The notes under the pieces are model-generated. The model was given only the letters and a program-made list of their open reading frames with translations. It searched no databases and had not been told where the DNA came from. Shown piece after piece: positions 26,493 to 34,106 of a stretch of 64,000 bases of DNA. Each line of letters opens with the position of its first letter. The first letter of the stretch is position 1. The stretch covers positions 1,370,501 through 1,434,500 of the forward strand of contig NZ_CP090349.1 in assembly GCF_021398735.1 (NCBI RefSeq). The letters run 5' to 3'. The translations under genes were made by a program, and so were the position numbers. Source of the DNA: Methylobacterium oryzae (GTDB lineage Bacteria > Pseudomonadota > Alphaproteobacteria > Rhizobiales > Beijerinckiaceae).

Positions 26493-27544
26493 CAGCTGAA
26501 GCCCCGGCGCCCGGACGCCAGCAGCCAGAGGAAGAACGGCGCCCCGACCAGGGCCGTCAGGATGCCGAGGGGCACCTCGACGGTGCCGAGATTGCGGGCG
26601 ATCAGGTCGACCAGCACGAGGTAGCCCGCCCCGAGGACGAGCGAGGCGGGCAGCAGGCGGCGGTAATCCGGCCCGACCAGCAGCCGGGCGACGTGCGGCA
26701 CGATCAGCCCGATCCAGCCGATGACCCCGGTCATCGCCACGGCCGCCGCCGTGATCAGGGTCGCGCCGGCGATCAGGACGGGGCGCAGCACCCGCGTCTC
26801 CACGCCGAGGGCCCGCGCCTCCGCGTCGCCGAGGCTCATCAGGTTCATGCGCCAGCGCAGCAGCACCAGCGGCACGAGGCCGAGCAGCAGCATCGGCAGG
26901 GTGGCGGCGACGTCGCCGAGGGTGACCGAGGACAGGCTCCCGAGGAGCCAGAAGGTGATCGCCGGCAGCTGGTTGTAGGGATCGGCCAGCACCTTGAGGA
27001 GCGAGATGCCCGCCCCGAGGACCGCCCCCACCGCGACGCCGGCGAGGACCAGCGTCAGGACCGGGTCGTGCCGCCGCACGGCGAGGCCGACGCCGTACAC
27101 CGCCGCGACGGCGCCGAGCCCGCCCAGGAAGGCCAGGGCCTGGATCGGCGCCACCGGCAGGCCGAGATAGATCCCCAGGACGGCGCCGAGCCCGGCGCCG
27201 GCCGAGACGCCGAGGATGTCGGGCGAGACCAGCGGGTTGCGGAACAGGCCCTGGTAGGTCGCCCCCGCGGCCGACAGGGCCGCGCCGACGACCAGCGCGG
27301 CGATCACCCGGGGCAGGCGCACCTGCATCACGACCGTCTCCGCCGTCGCCGGAACCCGGAGGGGCAGCCCGAGCAGGCGGTGGCCGAGGATCGCGGCGAG
27401 GTCGGCGGGCGCGACCGGGTACTTGCCGACCGCCAGCGCCACGGCGGTCAGCGCCAGCAGGGCGAGACCGGTCAGCAGCGCCGCGGGCAGGCGGAGGCGG
27501 CTGCGCGCCCGGATCGTCTCGGCGGCGGCCGGGACGCGACTCAC
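26492..27544 (-). CDS. Iron/B12-type ABC transporter permease (FecCD family)
   Basis: A 350-residue inner-membrane permease with nine to ten membrane segments. Hallmarks are RLPRVIAALVVGAALSAAG, YQGLFRNPLVSPDILGVSAG and GWIGLIVPHVARLLVG, which bind the ATPase or line the path. The GTG at 27544 overlaps the stop of the binding-protein gene as GTGA; a longer upstream frame is antisense noise. Substrate could be a ferric siderophore, cobalamin, haem or another metal chelate. Confidence 0.92.
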   Translation of the reverse strand: MSRVPAAAETIRARSRLRLPAALLTGLALLALTAVALAVGKYPVAPADLAAILGHRLLGLPLRVPATAETVVMQVRLPRVIAALVVGAALSAAGATYQGLFRNPLVSPDILGVSAGAGLGAVLGIYLGLPVAPIQALAFLGGLGAVAAVYGVGLAVRRHDPVLTLVLAGVAVGAVLGAGISLLKVLADPYNQLPAITFWLLGSLSSVTLGDVAATLPMLLLGLVPLVLLRWRMNLMSLGDAEARALGVETRVLRPVLIAGATLITAAAVAMTGVIGWIGLIVPHVARLLVGPDYRRLLPASLVLGAGYLVLVDLIARNLGTVEVPLGILTALVGAPFFLWLLASGRRGFS

Positions 27545-28605
27545 CGCGCCGGGCCCGGGGGGCCGCCAGGCGGCGTCGGGCCGACGAGGGCGTCGGCCTG
27601 ACCGAAATCGAGGTCGACATGGTAGAAGCGGCCGTAGAAGGCGCGCACCACCTCGGGCATCGGCTGCGGGAACAGGTCCGGATGAAGCCGGGCCGCCAGC
27701 CAGCGCAGGCCGATCAGCCGGTTGACCCCCGGCGGGGCGTCGAACCACGGGAAGGGCTGGAGCGGCGCCACGTAGACCCGCCCGGTCCGCACGGCCCGGA
27801 CGTCCCGCCACAGCGGGTCGGCGCGCAGCCCGGCCGCGAAGGCCGGGTCGAGGGTGACGATCACGTCGGGGTTCCAGGCGAGCACCTGCTCGGGCGAGAC
27901 GTTGCCGAGGCGGCCGCCCCCGTCCTGCGCGACGTTGCGGCCGCCGGCGGCCTCGACCAGCTCGGTGTTGATCGAGCCGGCGAACCCCGTCTCCAGCCCG
28001 CGCGGCCCGCGCGCGTAGTAGACCCGGGGCCGCTTGTCCTCCGGGACCGTCGCGACGGCGCGGTCCACCGTGTCGGCGAGGCTCTGGGCCTCCGCCGCCA
28101 GGGCGTCCGCGTCGGACTGACGGCCCAGGGCCGCGCCGAGCTGCCGATACGCCTCCGGGGTCTTCGCGAAGCTGCCGTCGAGCAGGATGTAGGGGATCCC
28201 GGTCTGCGCCTGGACCCGGTCGGCGAGCGACGCGTAGGTCGGCCCGAGGCTGCCCGAATCCACGATCAGGTCCGGTTTGGCGGTCAGCACCGCCTCGACG
28301 TTCGCCGTGCCGCCGCGCCCGGTCAGGCGGCCGTAGGCGGGGAGGGCCCGGGTCCGGGGCGCGAGGAAGGGCAGCGCCTCGGGATGCGGGGCGCTCACCC
28401 AGCCGGCCATGAGGTCGGGCGCCAGCGTGTAGAGGAGCACCGCGGCCGGCGGTCCCGCGGCGAGCACCCGCCCAACCCGTTCGGAGAGTTCGACCGTGCG
28501 GCCGGCCGCGTCCGTGAACGGGCGTGCCGCCGCCCCGCCGGACGCCGCCAGCAGCAGGATCAGCGCCGCGGTGAGGGCGCGGCGGCGCGCGGGTCGCGGC
28601 GCCAT
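27541..28605 (-). CDS. Iron/B12-type ABC transporter substrate-binding protein
   Basis: A 354-residue periplasmic binding protein with a signal peptide ending LLLAASGGAAA-RPF (residues 12-27). The mature part has the class III binding-protein layout: FTDAAGRTVEL at its start, VEAVLTAKPDLIVDSG, and VLAWNPDVIVTLD. The C-terminal 20 residues are Pro/Gly-rich. It shares overlapping stop/start codons with both neighbours. Ligand unknown. Confidence 0.9.
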   Translation of the reverse strand: MAPRPARRRALTAALILLLAASGGAAARPFTDAAGRTVELSERVGRVLAAGPPAAVLLYTLAPDLMAGWVSAPHPEALPFLAPRTRALPAYGRLTGRGGTANVEAVLTAKPDLIVDSGSLGPTYASLADRVQAQTGIPYILLDGSFAKTPEAYRQLGAALGRQSDADALAAEAQSLADTVDRAVATVPEDKRPRVYYARGPRGLETGFAGSINTELVEAAGGRNVAQDGGGRLGNVSPEQVLAWNPDVIVTLDPAFAAGLRADPLWRDVRAVRTGRVYVAPLQPFPWFDAPPGVNRLIGLRWLAARLHPDLFPQPMPEVVRAFYGRFYHVDLDFGQADALVGPTPPGGPPGPAR

Positions 28606-28988
28606 CAGGCGGATTTCCGCTCCAGGATCTCGATCAGCGCCCCGTCGGGGCCCTCCACGAAGGCGATCCGGAGGCCGGGGCCGCGCTCCGTGATGCCGGT
28701 CCGCACGGGCACGCCCCGGGCGGTGAGATCGGCCATCGCGGCCTCGATGTCGGCGACGCGCAGCCCGAAATGCTCGATCCCGAGGCAGGGCGTGGCGGTC
28801 GCCGGCGCGATCTCGTCCGGGGCCTGCTCGATGAAGACGGCGAGGCCGCCGAGGTCGAGCACGACGCGCTGCACCGGGTCCGCGCCGACGCGCTTCACCT
28901 CCCGGGCCCCGAAGGTCTCGACGTAGAAGGAGGCGGCCGCGACGGCGTCGCGGCTGCGCAGGTGGAGGTGGTCGCAGGCGTAGTGCAT
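28605..28988 (-). CDS. VOC-family (glyoxalase/bleomycin-resistance fold) protein
   Basis: A 127-residue protein of two beta-alpha-beta-beta-beta units. Candidate metal ligands are His in CDHLHLR (residues 6-10), His in GIEHFGL and the terminal Glu in IEILE, the pattern of metal-dependent VOC enzymes. It is first in an operon with an iron/B12-type ABC transporter and its stop overlaps the next start (TGATG), so its role is probably tied to the imported ligand, perhaps metal release or chelate breakdown; that is inference. The 231 bp upstream hold no recognised riboswitch. Confidence 0.85.
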   Translation of the reverse strand: MHYACDHLHLRSRDAVAAASFYVETFGAREVKRVGADPVQRVVLDLGGLAVFIEQAPDEIAPATATPCLGIEHFGLRVADIEAAMADLTARGVPVRTGITERGPGLRIAFVEGPDGALIEILERKSA

Positions 28989-29141
28989 CGGCTCTCCGGT
29001 TTCAGGTGATCCAGACGGGCGCGGCCCCCGGCCCGGAGGCGCCGTTCCGCGCCGTGTCCGACGATAGGGCCGGCGCGGAGCCGCGGCGAGATCGGCCGCT
29101 TGACGTTCGGCCCGAACCCGCAGACTTTCGCCGCCAGAACC

Positions 29142-29212
29142 GTTGCAGGGATGCAACATCCATCCCACATCCCGGTTGCGTACCCACATCGCACAGCCAA
29201 CCGCACAGCCAA
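29142..29212. promoter_or_regulatory. Leader of dnaJ-type gene with hairpin and direct repeats
   Basis: GTTGCA-GGGA-TGCAAC (29142-29157) is a perfect 6-bp inverted repeat, and CGCACAGCCAA occurs twice in tandem at 29190-29200 and 29202-29212, directly before the start codon. They may influence translation or be bound by a regulator; nothing identifies a CIRCE element. Confidence 0.3.
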
Positions 29213-29219
29213 GAGATCC

Positions 29220-30140
29220 ATGCGCAATCCCTACGACGTGCTGGGCGTGGCCAAGGGGGCGAGCGAGGCCGAGATCAAGAAGGCCTATCGCAAGCTCGCC
29301 AAGGACTTCCACCCCGATCGCAACAAGAACGACGCCAAGGCCAAGGACCGGTTCGCCGAGGCGAATTCGGCCTACGAGATCCTGGGCGATTCCGAGAAGC
29401 GCAAGCAGTTCGACCGCGGCGAGATCGACGCCGAGGGCAAGCCGCGCGCGACCGGCTTCGAGGGGTTCGGCGGCTTCGGCGGCGGGCGCGGGGGCAATTT
29501 CGATTTCGAGAACATGGCGCGCGCGCAGCGCGGCGGCGGCGGCGGGATGGGCGAGGACATCTTCTCGCACATCTTCGGGGAGGCTTTCCGCGCCGGCGGC
29601 GCCGGTCCGGGCGGCCAGCGCCAGGCGGCCAGGGGCGAGGACGTCGCCGCGGAACTGCTGGTGACGCTGGAGCAGGTCGCCAGCGAGGAGAAGCTGCGCC
29701 TCGCCCTGCCCACGGGCCGCGAGGTCGACGTCGTGATTCCCCGCGGCGTGGTCGACGGCCAGACCATCCGACTGCGCGGCCTCGGCCAGAGCGGCGGCCT
29801 CCGGGCCGAGCCGGGCGACGCCCTCCTCACCATCCGGATCCGGCAGCACCCGCGCTTCACCGTCGAGGGGGCCGACCTGCGCACCAGCGTCGACGTCCCG
29901 CTGGAGGATGCCGTGCTCGGCGGCACGATCCGCGTGCCGACGCTCACCGGCGCCGTCGAGATGAAGATCCCGGCGATGACGAGTTCCGGCCGCACATTCC
30001 GCCTGCGCGGCAAGGGGCTTCCGAAGAAGGACGGCACCCGCGGCGACCTGTTCGCCACGACGGCGATCGTCCTGCCGGAGGGCGAGGACGCGGCACTGAC
30101 CGAATTCGCCCGCGGCCGCCGGGCGGCCAACGCGGCCTGA
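29220..30140 (+). CDS. DnaJ/CbpA-type co-chaperone
   Basis: A 306-residue Hsp40 protein. The J domain (residues 1-68) carries the HPD tripeptide at 31-33, which triggers Hsp70 ATPase activity; a Gly/Phe-rich linker (75-120) and two C-terminal beta-sandwich substrate-binding domains (about 130-300, with RGLGQSGG and LRLRGKGLP-like motifs) follow. The four CxxCxGxG zinc repeats of DnaJ are absent, so it is a CbpA-like class II protein. The ATG at 29220 places the J domain at the N-terminus; AAGAGA is a weak ribosome-binding site. Confidence 0.88.
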   Translation: MRNPYDVLGVAKGASEAEIKKAYRKLAKDFHPDRNKNDAKAKDRFAEANSAYEILGDSEKRKQFDRGEIDAEGKPRATGFEGFGGFGGGRGGNFDFENMARAQRGGGGGMGEDIFSHIFGEAFRAGGAGPGGQRQAARGEDVAAELLVTLEQVASEEKLRLALPTGREVDVVIPRGVVDGQTIRLRGLGQSGGLRAEPGDALLTIRIRQHPRFTVEGADLRTSVDVPLEDAVLGGTIRVPTLTGAVEMKIPAMTSSGRTFRLRGKGLPKKDGTRGDLFATTAIVLPEGEDAALTEFARGRRAANAA

Positions 30141-30267
30141 CGCGCCGGCGTAGCCACCGGGGCGCGCATGAAGGCGCTCGGCGGCGTCCCGGACTTCCGT
30201 CGCCGGGCCGCCTCCGCTAAGGAGGCCCCCCGGCCCCGAGAGGGGTCGCGCGGCTTCGGGATCGATC

Positions 30268-31092
30268 ATGGCGGAACACGGGCAGGGCCTTCTGGCGGGC
30301 AAGCGGGGCATCGTCCTCGGGGTCGCCAACAACCGCTCGATCGCCTGGGGCATCGCCCGCAGCGCCCGCGCCCACGGGGCCGAACTGGCCTTCACCTACC
30401 AGGGCGACGCCCTGCGCAAGCGTGTCGAGCCCCTGGCCAAGGAACTCGACGCCCACGTGATCGGGCACTGCGACGTCACCGAGGCGGCCACGATCGACGC
30501 GGTCTTCGCGGAGGCCGCCAGGGTCTTCCCGGACGGCATCGACTTCGTCGTCCACTGCGTCGCCTTCTCCGACAAGGACGAGCTGACCGGCCGCTACATC
30601 GAGACCTCCGAGGACAATTTCACCAAGTCGCTCCTGGTCTCCTGCTACTCGTTCACCGCCGTGGCCCAGCGCGCCGAGAAGATCATGCGCCCGGGCGGCT
30701 CGCTGGTGACGCTGACCTATTACGGCGCCGAGAAGTGGATGCCCCACTACAACGTGATGGGCGTCGCCAAGGCGGCCCTGGAGGCGTCGGTGCGCTACCT
30801 CGCGGCCGATCTCGGCCCGAAGAACATCCGGGTCAACGCCATCTCGGCCGGCCCGATCAAGACCCTCGCGGCCTCCGGGATCGGCGATTTCCGCTACATC
30901 CTGAAGTGGAATGAGTACAACGCGCCCCTGCGCCGGACCGTGACGATCGGGGAGGTGGGGGAGACCGCGTCCTACCTCGTCTCCGACATGGCGGCCGGCA
31001 TGACCGGTGAGATCCTCCACGTGGATGCCGGCTACCACGTCGTCGGCATGAAAAATCCCGAGGCGCCGGATCTCACCCTCGACAAGGACTGA
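30268..31092 (+). CDS. fabI: Enoyl-ACP reductase (NADH)
   Basis: A 274-residue cytoplasmic enzyme that reduces trans-2-enoyl-ACP in the last step of each fatty-acid elongation round. It has the FabI cofactor motif GVANNRSIAWGIA (residues 18-30) and catalytic Tyr151, Tyr161 and Lys168, equivalent to Tyr146/Tyr156/Lys163 of E. coli FabI. The C-terminus HVDAGYHVVGM is characteristic. It follows the DnaJ-like gene by 127 bp and may have its own promoter. Many Methylobacterium have more than one FabI; which paralogue this is cannot be told. Confidence 0.94.
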   Translation: MAEHGQGLLAGKRGIVLGVANNRSIAWGIARSARAHGAELAFTYQGDALRKRVEPLAKELDAHVIGHCDVTEAATIDAVFAEAARVFPDGIDFVVHCVAFSDKDELTGRYIETSEDNFTKSLLVSCYSFTAVAQRAEKIMRPGGSLVTLTYYGAEKWMPHYNVMGVAKAALEASVRYLAADLGPKNIRVNAISAGPIKTLAASGIGDFRYILKWNEYNAPLRRTVTIGEVGETASYLVSDMAAGMTGEILHVDAGYHVVGMKNPEAPDLTLDKD

Positions 31093-31126
31093 GGCGGGTC
31101 GGTCGTCGCGGCCGCCCGGACCTGAG

Positions 31127-31153
31127 GCGTGAGCGGCCCGGCATGGCTCACGC
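31127..31153. terminator. Hairpin between convergent fabI and AAA ATPase gene
   Basis: GCGTGAGC / GCTCACGC form a perfect 8-bp stem with an 11-base loop; the right arm overlaps the ATPase stop codon. Placed between converging genes it probably terminates one or both, though no T-run is present. Confidence 0.45.
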
Positions 31154-32302
31154 GTCCTCCGCCTCGTCGAACTCCCCCGAGAGCGTGAGCCCGTCGATCC
31201 AGGTCTCGCCGTCGCGCTTGATGACGGTGCGCGGCCGGACCTTCCCGTGCTCCGCGATGCCGGCCGCCAGCCGCTCCGAGTGCGTGACGAGCCAGACCTG
31301 CGTGCGCTCCGCGGCCCGCGCGATCAGCCGAGCCAGCGGATCCATGAGATCGGGATGCAGGCTGGTTTCGGGCTCGTTCAGCGCGATGAACGGCGGCAGC
31401 CGGTAGCCGAGCAGCGCGCCGGCCAGGTCGAGGTAGCGCAGGGTGCCGTCCGACAGTTCCGGAGGATCGAAGGTCCGGCCCGGGAAGTCGGGGAAGCGCA
31501 GGCCGAAGCGCGCGTGACGGCCCGGCTCCGGCAGCACGAGCGCCGCGCCCGGGAAGGCGCCGTCGACGGCCTCGTCGATCTCGGTCGTGTCCTCCCGGAT
31601 ATGCGCCAGGGTGGCGAAGACGGCGGCGAGGTCCGCGCCGTCGGACGCGAGGGTCGGCGTCGTCACCGCGAGGCAGGGCCGGCGCAGGGGCGACTCGGCA
31701 TCCGTCCGGAAATCGTGGTGGAAGCGCCACCCCGCCAGGGCGAGGCGGACCACGGCGATCTCGGGATGGCCGGTGGCGTCGAGGAGGCTGCCGAGGGCGG
31801 TCTCGGTCGGCAGCAGGTCACCGCCGAGGGTGCGCTTGCGGCCCTCCGCGTCCCGGACGAAGCCGCTCCGCCCGTCGCGATCGAGGATCACGGCCGCGCG
31901 GCCGCGGGTGCGGACCGTCAGGCGCTCGGCCTTGACCTGCGGCTCCTTCCGGAAGGCGGCGCCGAAGGTCGTCCCGCCGACCTGCTGCACCAGCCCGATC
32001 TCGACGGCGTAGACGAATTCCTGCCCGATCGTGTCGTGGCGCAGGGTGGCCGACAGGCGGATCCGCGCCGCCTCGCCCTGCCGCCGGCGGCCGGCCCAGA
32101 GGGCGGAGTCCATGCCGCCCTCGGCGGCGAGGTCGCGGGTGAGGGTGCCCCGGGCGGCGGCCTGCAGCAACTCCAAAGACCGGTAGAGGTTGGTCTTGCC
32201 GGTGCCGTTGCCGCCGACGAAGACCGACAGCGCGTCGACCGGGAAGCCGATCCGCCGCAGCGAGCGGTAGCCCGAGATCGCGACCTCTCGAACCACCAGC
32301 AT
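31148..32302 (-). CDS. AAA_21-type RecF/OLD-like ATPase
   Basis: A 384-residue ATPase with Walker A GGNGTGKTNLYRSL near residue 30, an ABC-like signature LSDGTLRYLDLAGALL, Walker B IALNEPETSLHPD and the sensor THSERLA. The fold is that of SMC/RecF-like ATPases annotated as predicted ATPase; it has no TOPRIM nuclease domain as in OLD and no nuclease gene beside it. It starts 16 bp after the PPK2 stop, so the two may share a transcript. Role unknown; DNA repair or stress defence are possible. Confidence 0.8.
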   Translation of the reverse strand: MLVVREVAISGYRSLRRIGFPVDALSVFVGGNGTGKTNLYRSLELLQAAARGTLTRDLAAEGGMDSALWAGRRRQGEAARIRLSATLRHDTIGQEFVYAVEIGLVQQVGGTTFGAAFRKEPQVKAERLTVRTRGRAAVILDRDGRSGFVRDAEGRKRTLGGDLLPTETALGSLLDATGHPEIAVVRLALAGWRFHHDFRTDAESPLRRPCLAVTTPTLASDGADLAAVFATLAHIREDTTEIDEAVDGAFPGAALVLPEPGRHARFGLRFPDFPGRTFDPPELSDGTLRYLDLAGALLGYRLPPFIALNEPETSLHPDLMDPLARLIARAAERTQVWLVTHSERLAAGIAEHGKVRPRTVIKRDGETWIDGLTLSGEFDEAEDA

Positions 32303-32318
32303 CCCGGATTCTCCCGCG

Positions 32319-33311
32319 TCAGTCGGGGACCGTCAGATCCGCGATGCCTTTGGCGGCCTCGGGGAATCGCGGGTCCATGGCCTCCAGCGTATCCGCCACG
32401 GTCCGGGCAATCACGTAGTTGCGGAACCACTTGTGGTTGGCCGGCACTACCAGCCAGGGCGCCTCGGGCGTCGAGCAGCGGCCGAGGGCGTCCGCGAAGG
32501 CCTGCTGGTAGGCGTCCCAGGATTTCCGCTCGACCAGGTCGGCCGGGTCGAACTTCCAGTGCTTCTCGGGGTCGGCGATCCGGGCCTCCAGGCGCCGCTT
32601 CTGCTCCGCCTTGGAGATGTGCAGGAAGAACTTCACGACCGTCGTGCCCGACTCGGTGAGCAGGCGCTCGAAATCGTTGATCCGGCCGTAGCGGCTCTGC
32701 CAGACCGCATCCGGCACGAGGCCTTTCACCCGCACGACGAGCACGTCCTCGTAGTGGCTGCGGTTGAACACACCGATCATGCCGCGCCCCGGCACCCGGG
32801 CGTGGTAGCGCCACAGGAAGTCGTGATCGAGCTCCTCGCTCGAGGGCACCTTGAACGAGGCCACCGCGCAGCCCTGGGGGTTCACCCCCTTGAGCACCGA
32901 CCGGATCGTGCCGTCCTTGCCGCCCGTGTCGATCGCCTGGAACACCAGCAGGAGGCTCCTGGCGCGCTCCGCGTAGAGGCGCTCCTGGAGGGCGACGATG
33001 CGCGCCCGCTCCTGGGCGAGGGCGTCCTTCGCCCAGTCCTTGTCGAGACCGCCGACGTCGTCGGGATCGACCGTGCCGAGATCGAAGGGCGCCCCCGGTT
33101 CGACCGCCACGATGCCGGGCGCCGGGCGGATCGGTACCGGCCCGTGCCGGCCGAGCGCCGCCGGGACGGATTCGGCCACGCTGTCGACGCTGCCGGCCCA
33201 GCGGGCCGTCGACGGGCGGTGATCCACGGTGGCGCCATGCAGATCGGCCTCACCTGTCATGCCGTCACCGCGTTTGTGGCCGCGATGATGCTTGCCGTGC
33301 TTCTTGGACAT
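32319..33311 (-). CDS. ppk2: Polyphosphate kinase 2 family nucleotide kinase
   Basis: A 330-residue cytoplasmic enzyme transferring phosphate between polyphosphate and nucleoside phosphates. Walker A QAIDTGGKDGTIRSVLKG, the NPQG turn, DFLWRYHARVPGRG lid-like segment and FNRSHYEDVLVVRV match PPK2, with wording closest to class III enzymes that act on AMP and ADP. About 80 N-terminal residues, starting with a His/Lys-rich stretch MSKKHGKHHRGHKRG, precede the domain and may bind polyphosphate. The ATG at 33311 is chosen because the family domain and this basic tail directly follow; further upstream the frame is antisense to another gene. Confidence 0.9.
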   Translation of the reverse strand: MSKKHGKHHRGHKRGDGMTGEADLHGATVDHRPSTARWAGSVDSVAESVPAALGRHGPVPIRPAPGIVAVEPGAPFDLGTVDPDDVGGLDKDWAKDALAQERARIVALQERLYAERARSLLLVFQAIDTGGKDGTIRSVLKGVNPQGCAVASFKVPSSEELDHDFLWRYHARVPGRGMIGVFNRSHYEDVLVVRVKGLVPDAVWQSRYGRINDFERLLTESGTTVVKFFLHISKAEQKRRLEARIADPEKHWKFDPADLVERKSWDAYQQAFADALGRCSTPEAPWLVVPANHKWFRNYVIARTVADTLEAMDPRFPEAAKGIADLTVPD

Positions 33312-33407
33312 GGGGCAGGACCTAGTTCCGGATATTGCCGACCGCCGGCGAGAACGGCCGGTAGTCCAGGCTGTTCCGGACGCCTGTGCAGGACGGGGTT
33401 GAGACGG

Positions 33408-33995
33408 TTGGGTACGATCTACTTCATCCGGCACGGCCAGACCGCCTGGAACGCCGAGGGGCGCCTCCAGGGCGGGCGCGACACCGACCTCAATGCCCAG
33501 GGGGAGGCACAGGCCGCGGCCGTGGCGGAGCGCCTCGCCGCCGCGGCGGGGCCGGCCCTGGCAGAGGCCGATTTCGTCGCGAGCCCGCTCAAGCGCACCC
33601 GGCGCACCATGGAGATCCTGCGGGGCGCACTCGGCCTGCCGCCCGAGGCGTACCGCGTCGACCCGCGCCTGCGGGAGATCGGTTTCGGCAGCTGGGAAGG
33701 CTCCACCTGGGCGGAGATCCGCCGCCGCGACCCGGCCGGGGCCGCCGGCCGCGACCGAGACCGCTGGCACTACCGCCCGCCCGGTCTCGGCGCGGAGAGC
33801 TATGCCGGCCTCGTCGAGCGCGTCGGGCCGATGATCGCGGGGCTGGAGCGGGACACGGTCATCGTCGCCCATGGCGGCGTCGCGCGGGCCGCGCTGGTCG
33901 CCCTCGGCCACCTCGACGTCTACGCGGCGCCCCGCCTGGGCATCCGCCAGGGCGAGGTCCTGATCCTCGAGCCCGGTGGCTGGCGCTGGGCTTGA
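33408..33995 (+). CDS. Histidine phosphatase superfamily protein
   Basis: A 195-residue phosphatase of the phosphoglycerate-mutase-like fold. The catalytic RHGQTAWN motif lies at residues 8-15 after a TTG start at 33408 (MGTIYFIRHG); a second TTG at 33399 is the alternative. The second active-site His is in IVAHGGVARA. Family members dephosphorylate sugars, nucleotides or cobalamin precursors; no specific substrate is indicated. It is divergent from PPK2 and 111 bp ahead of the Pls-type gene. Confidence 0.85.
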   Translation: MGTIYFIRHGQTAWNAEGRLQGGRDTDLNAQGEAQAAAVAERLAAAAGPALAEADFVASPLKRTRRTMEILRGALGLPPEAYRVDPRLREIGFGSWEGSTWAEIRRRDPAGAAGRDRDRWHYRPPGLGAESYAGLVERVGPMIAGLERDTVIVAHGGVARAALVALGHLDVYAAPRLGIRQGEVLILEPGGWRWA

Positions 33996-34106
33996 TCCCG
34001 TGCGCCGGCGCAGTGCAAAGCCGCCTCGATAACGGCATGATCGGCAGGCTATAGGGCGGCGGCCAGGACAGGCGCCGGCCCGAGCGGGCGGCCAGCGGAG
34101 CAGCGG

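Noticed and set aside
28989..29219. Cobalamin riboswitch before the VOC/ABC operon
   Set aside because: No B12-box-like sequence or matching conserved core was seen in this gap; the substrate of the transporter therefore stays open.
31148..32302. AAA ATPase as part of a phage-defence system
   Set aside because: No TOPRIM domain, no adjacent nuclease, reverse transcriptase or methylase; flanked by housekeeping-type genes fabI and ppk2.
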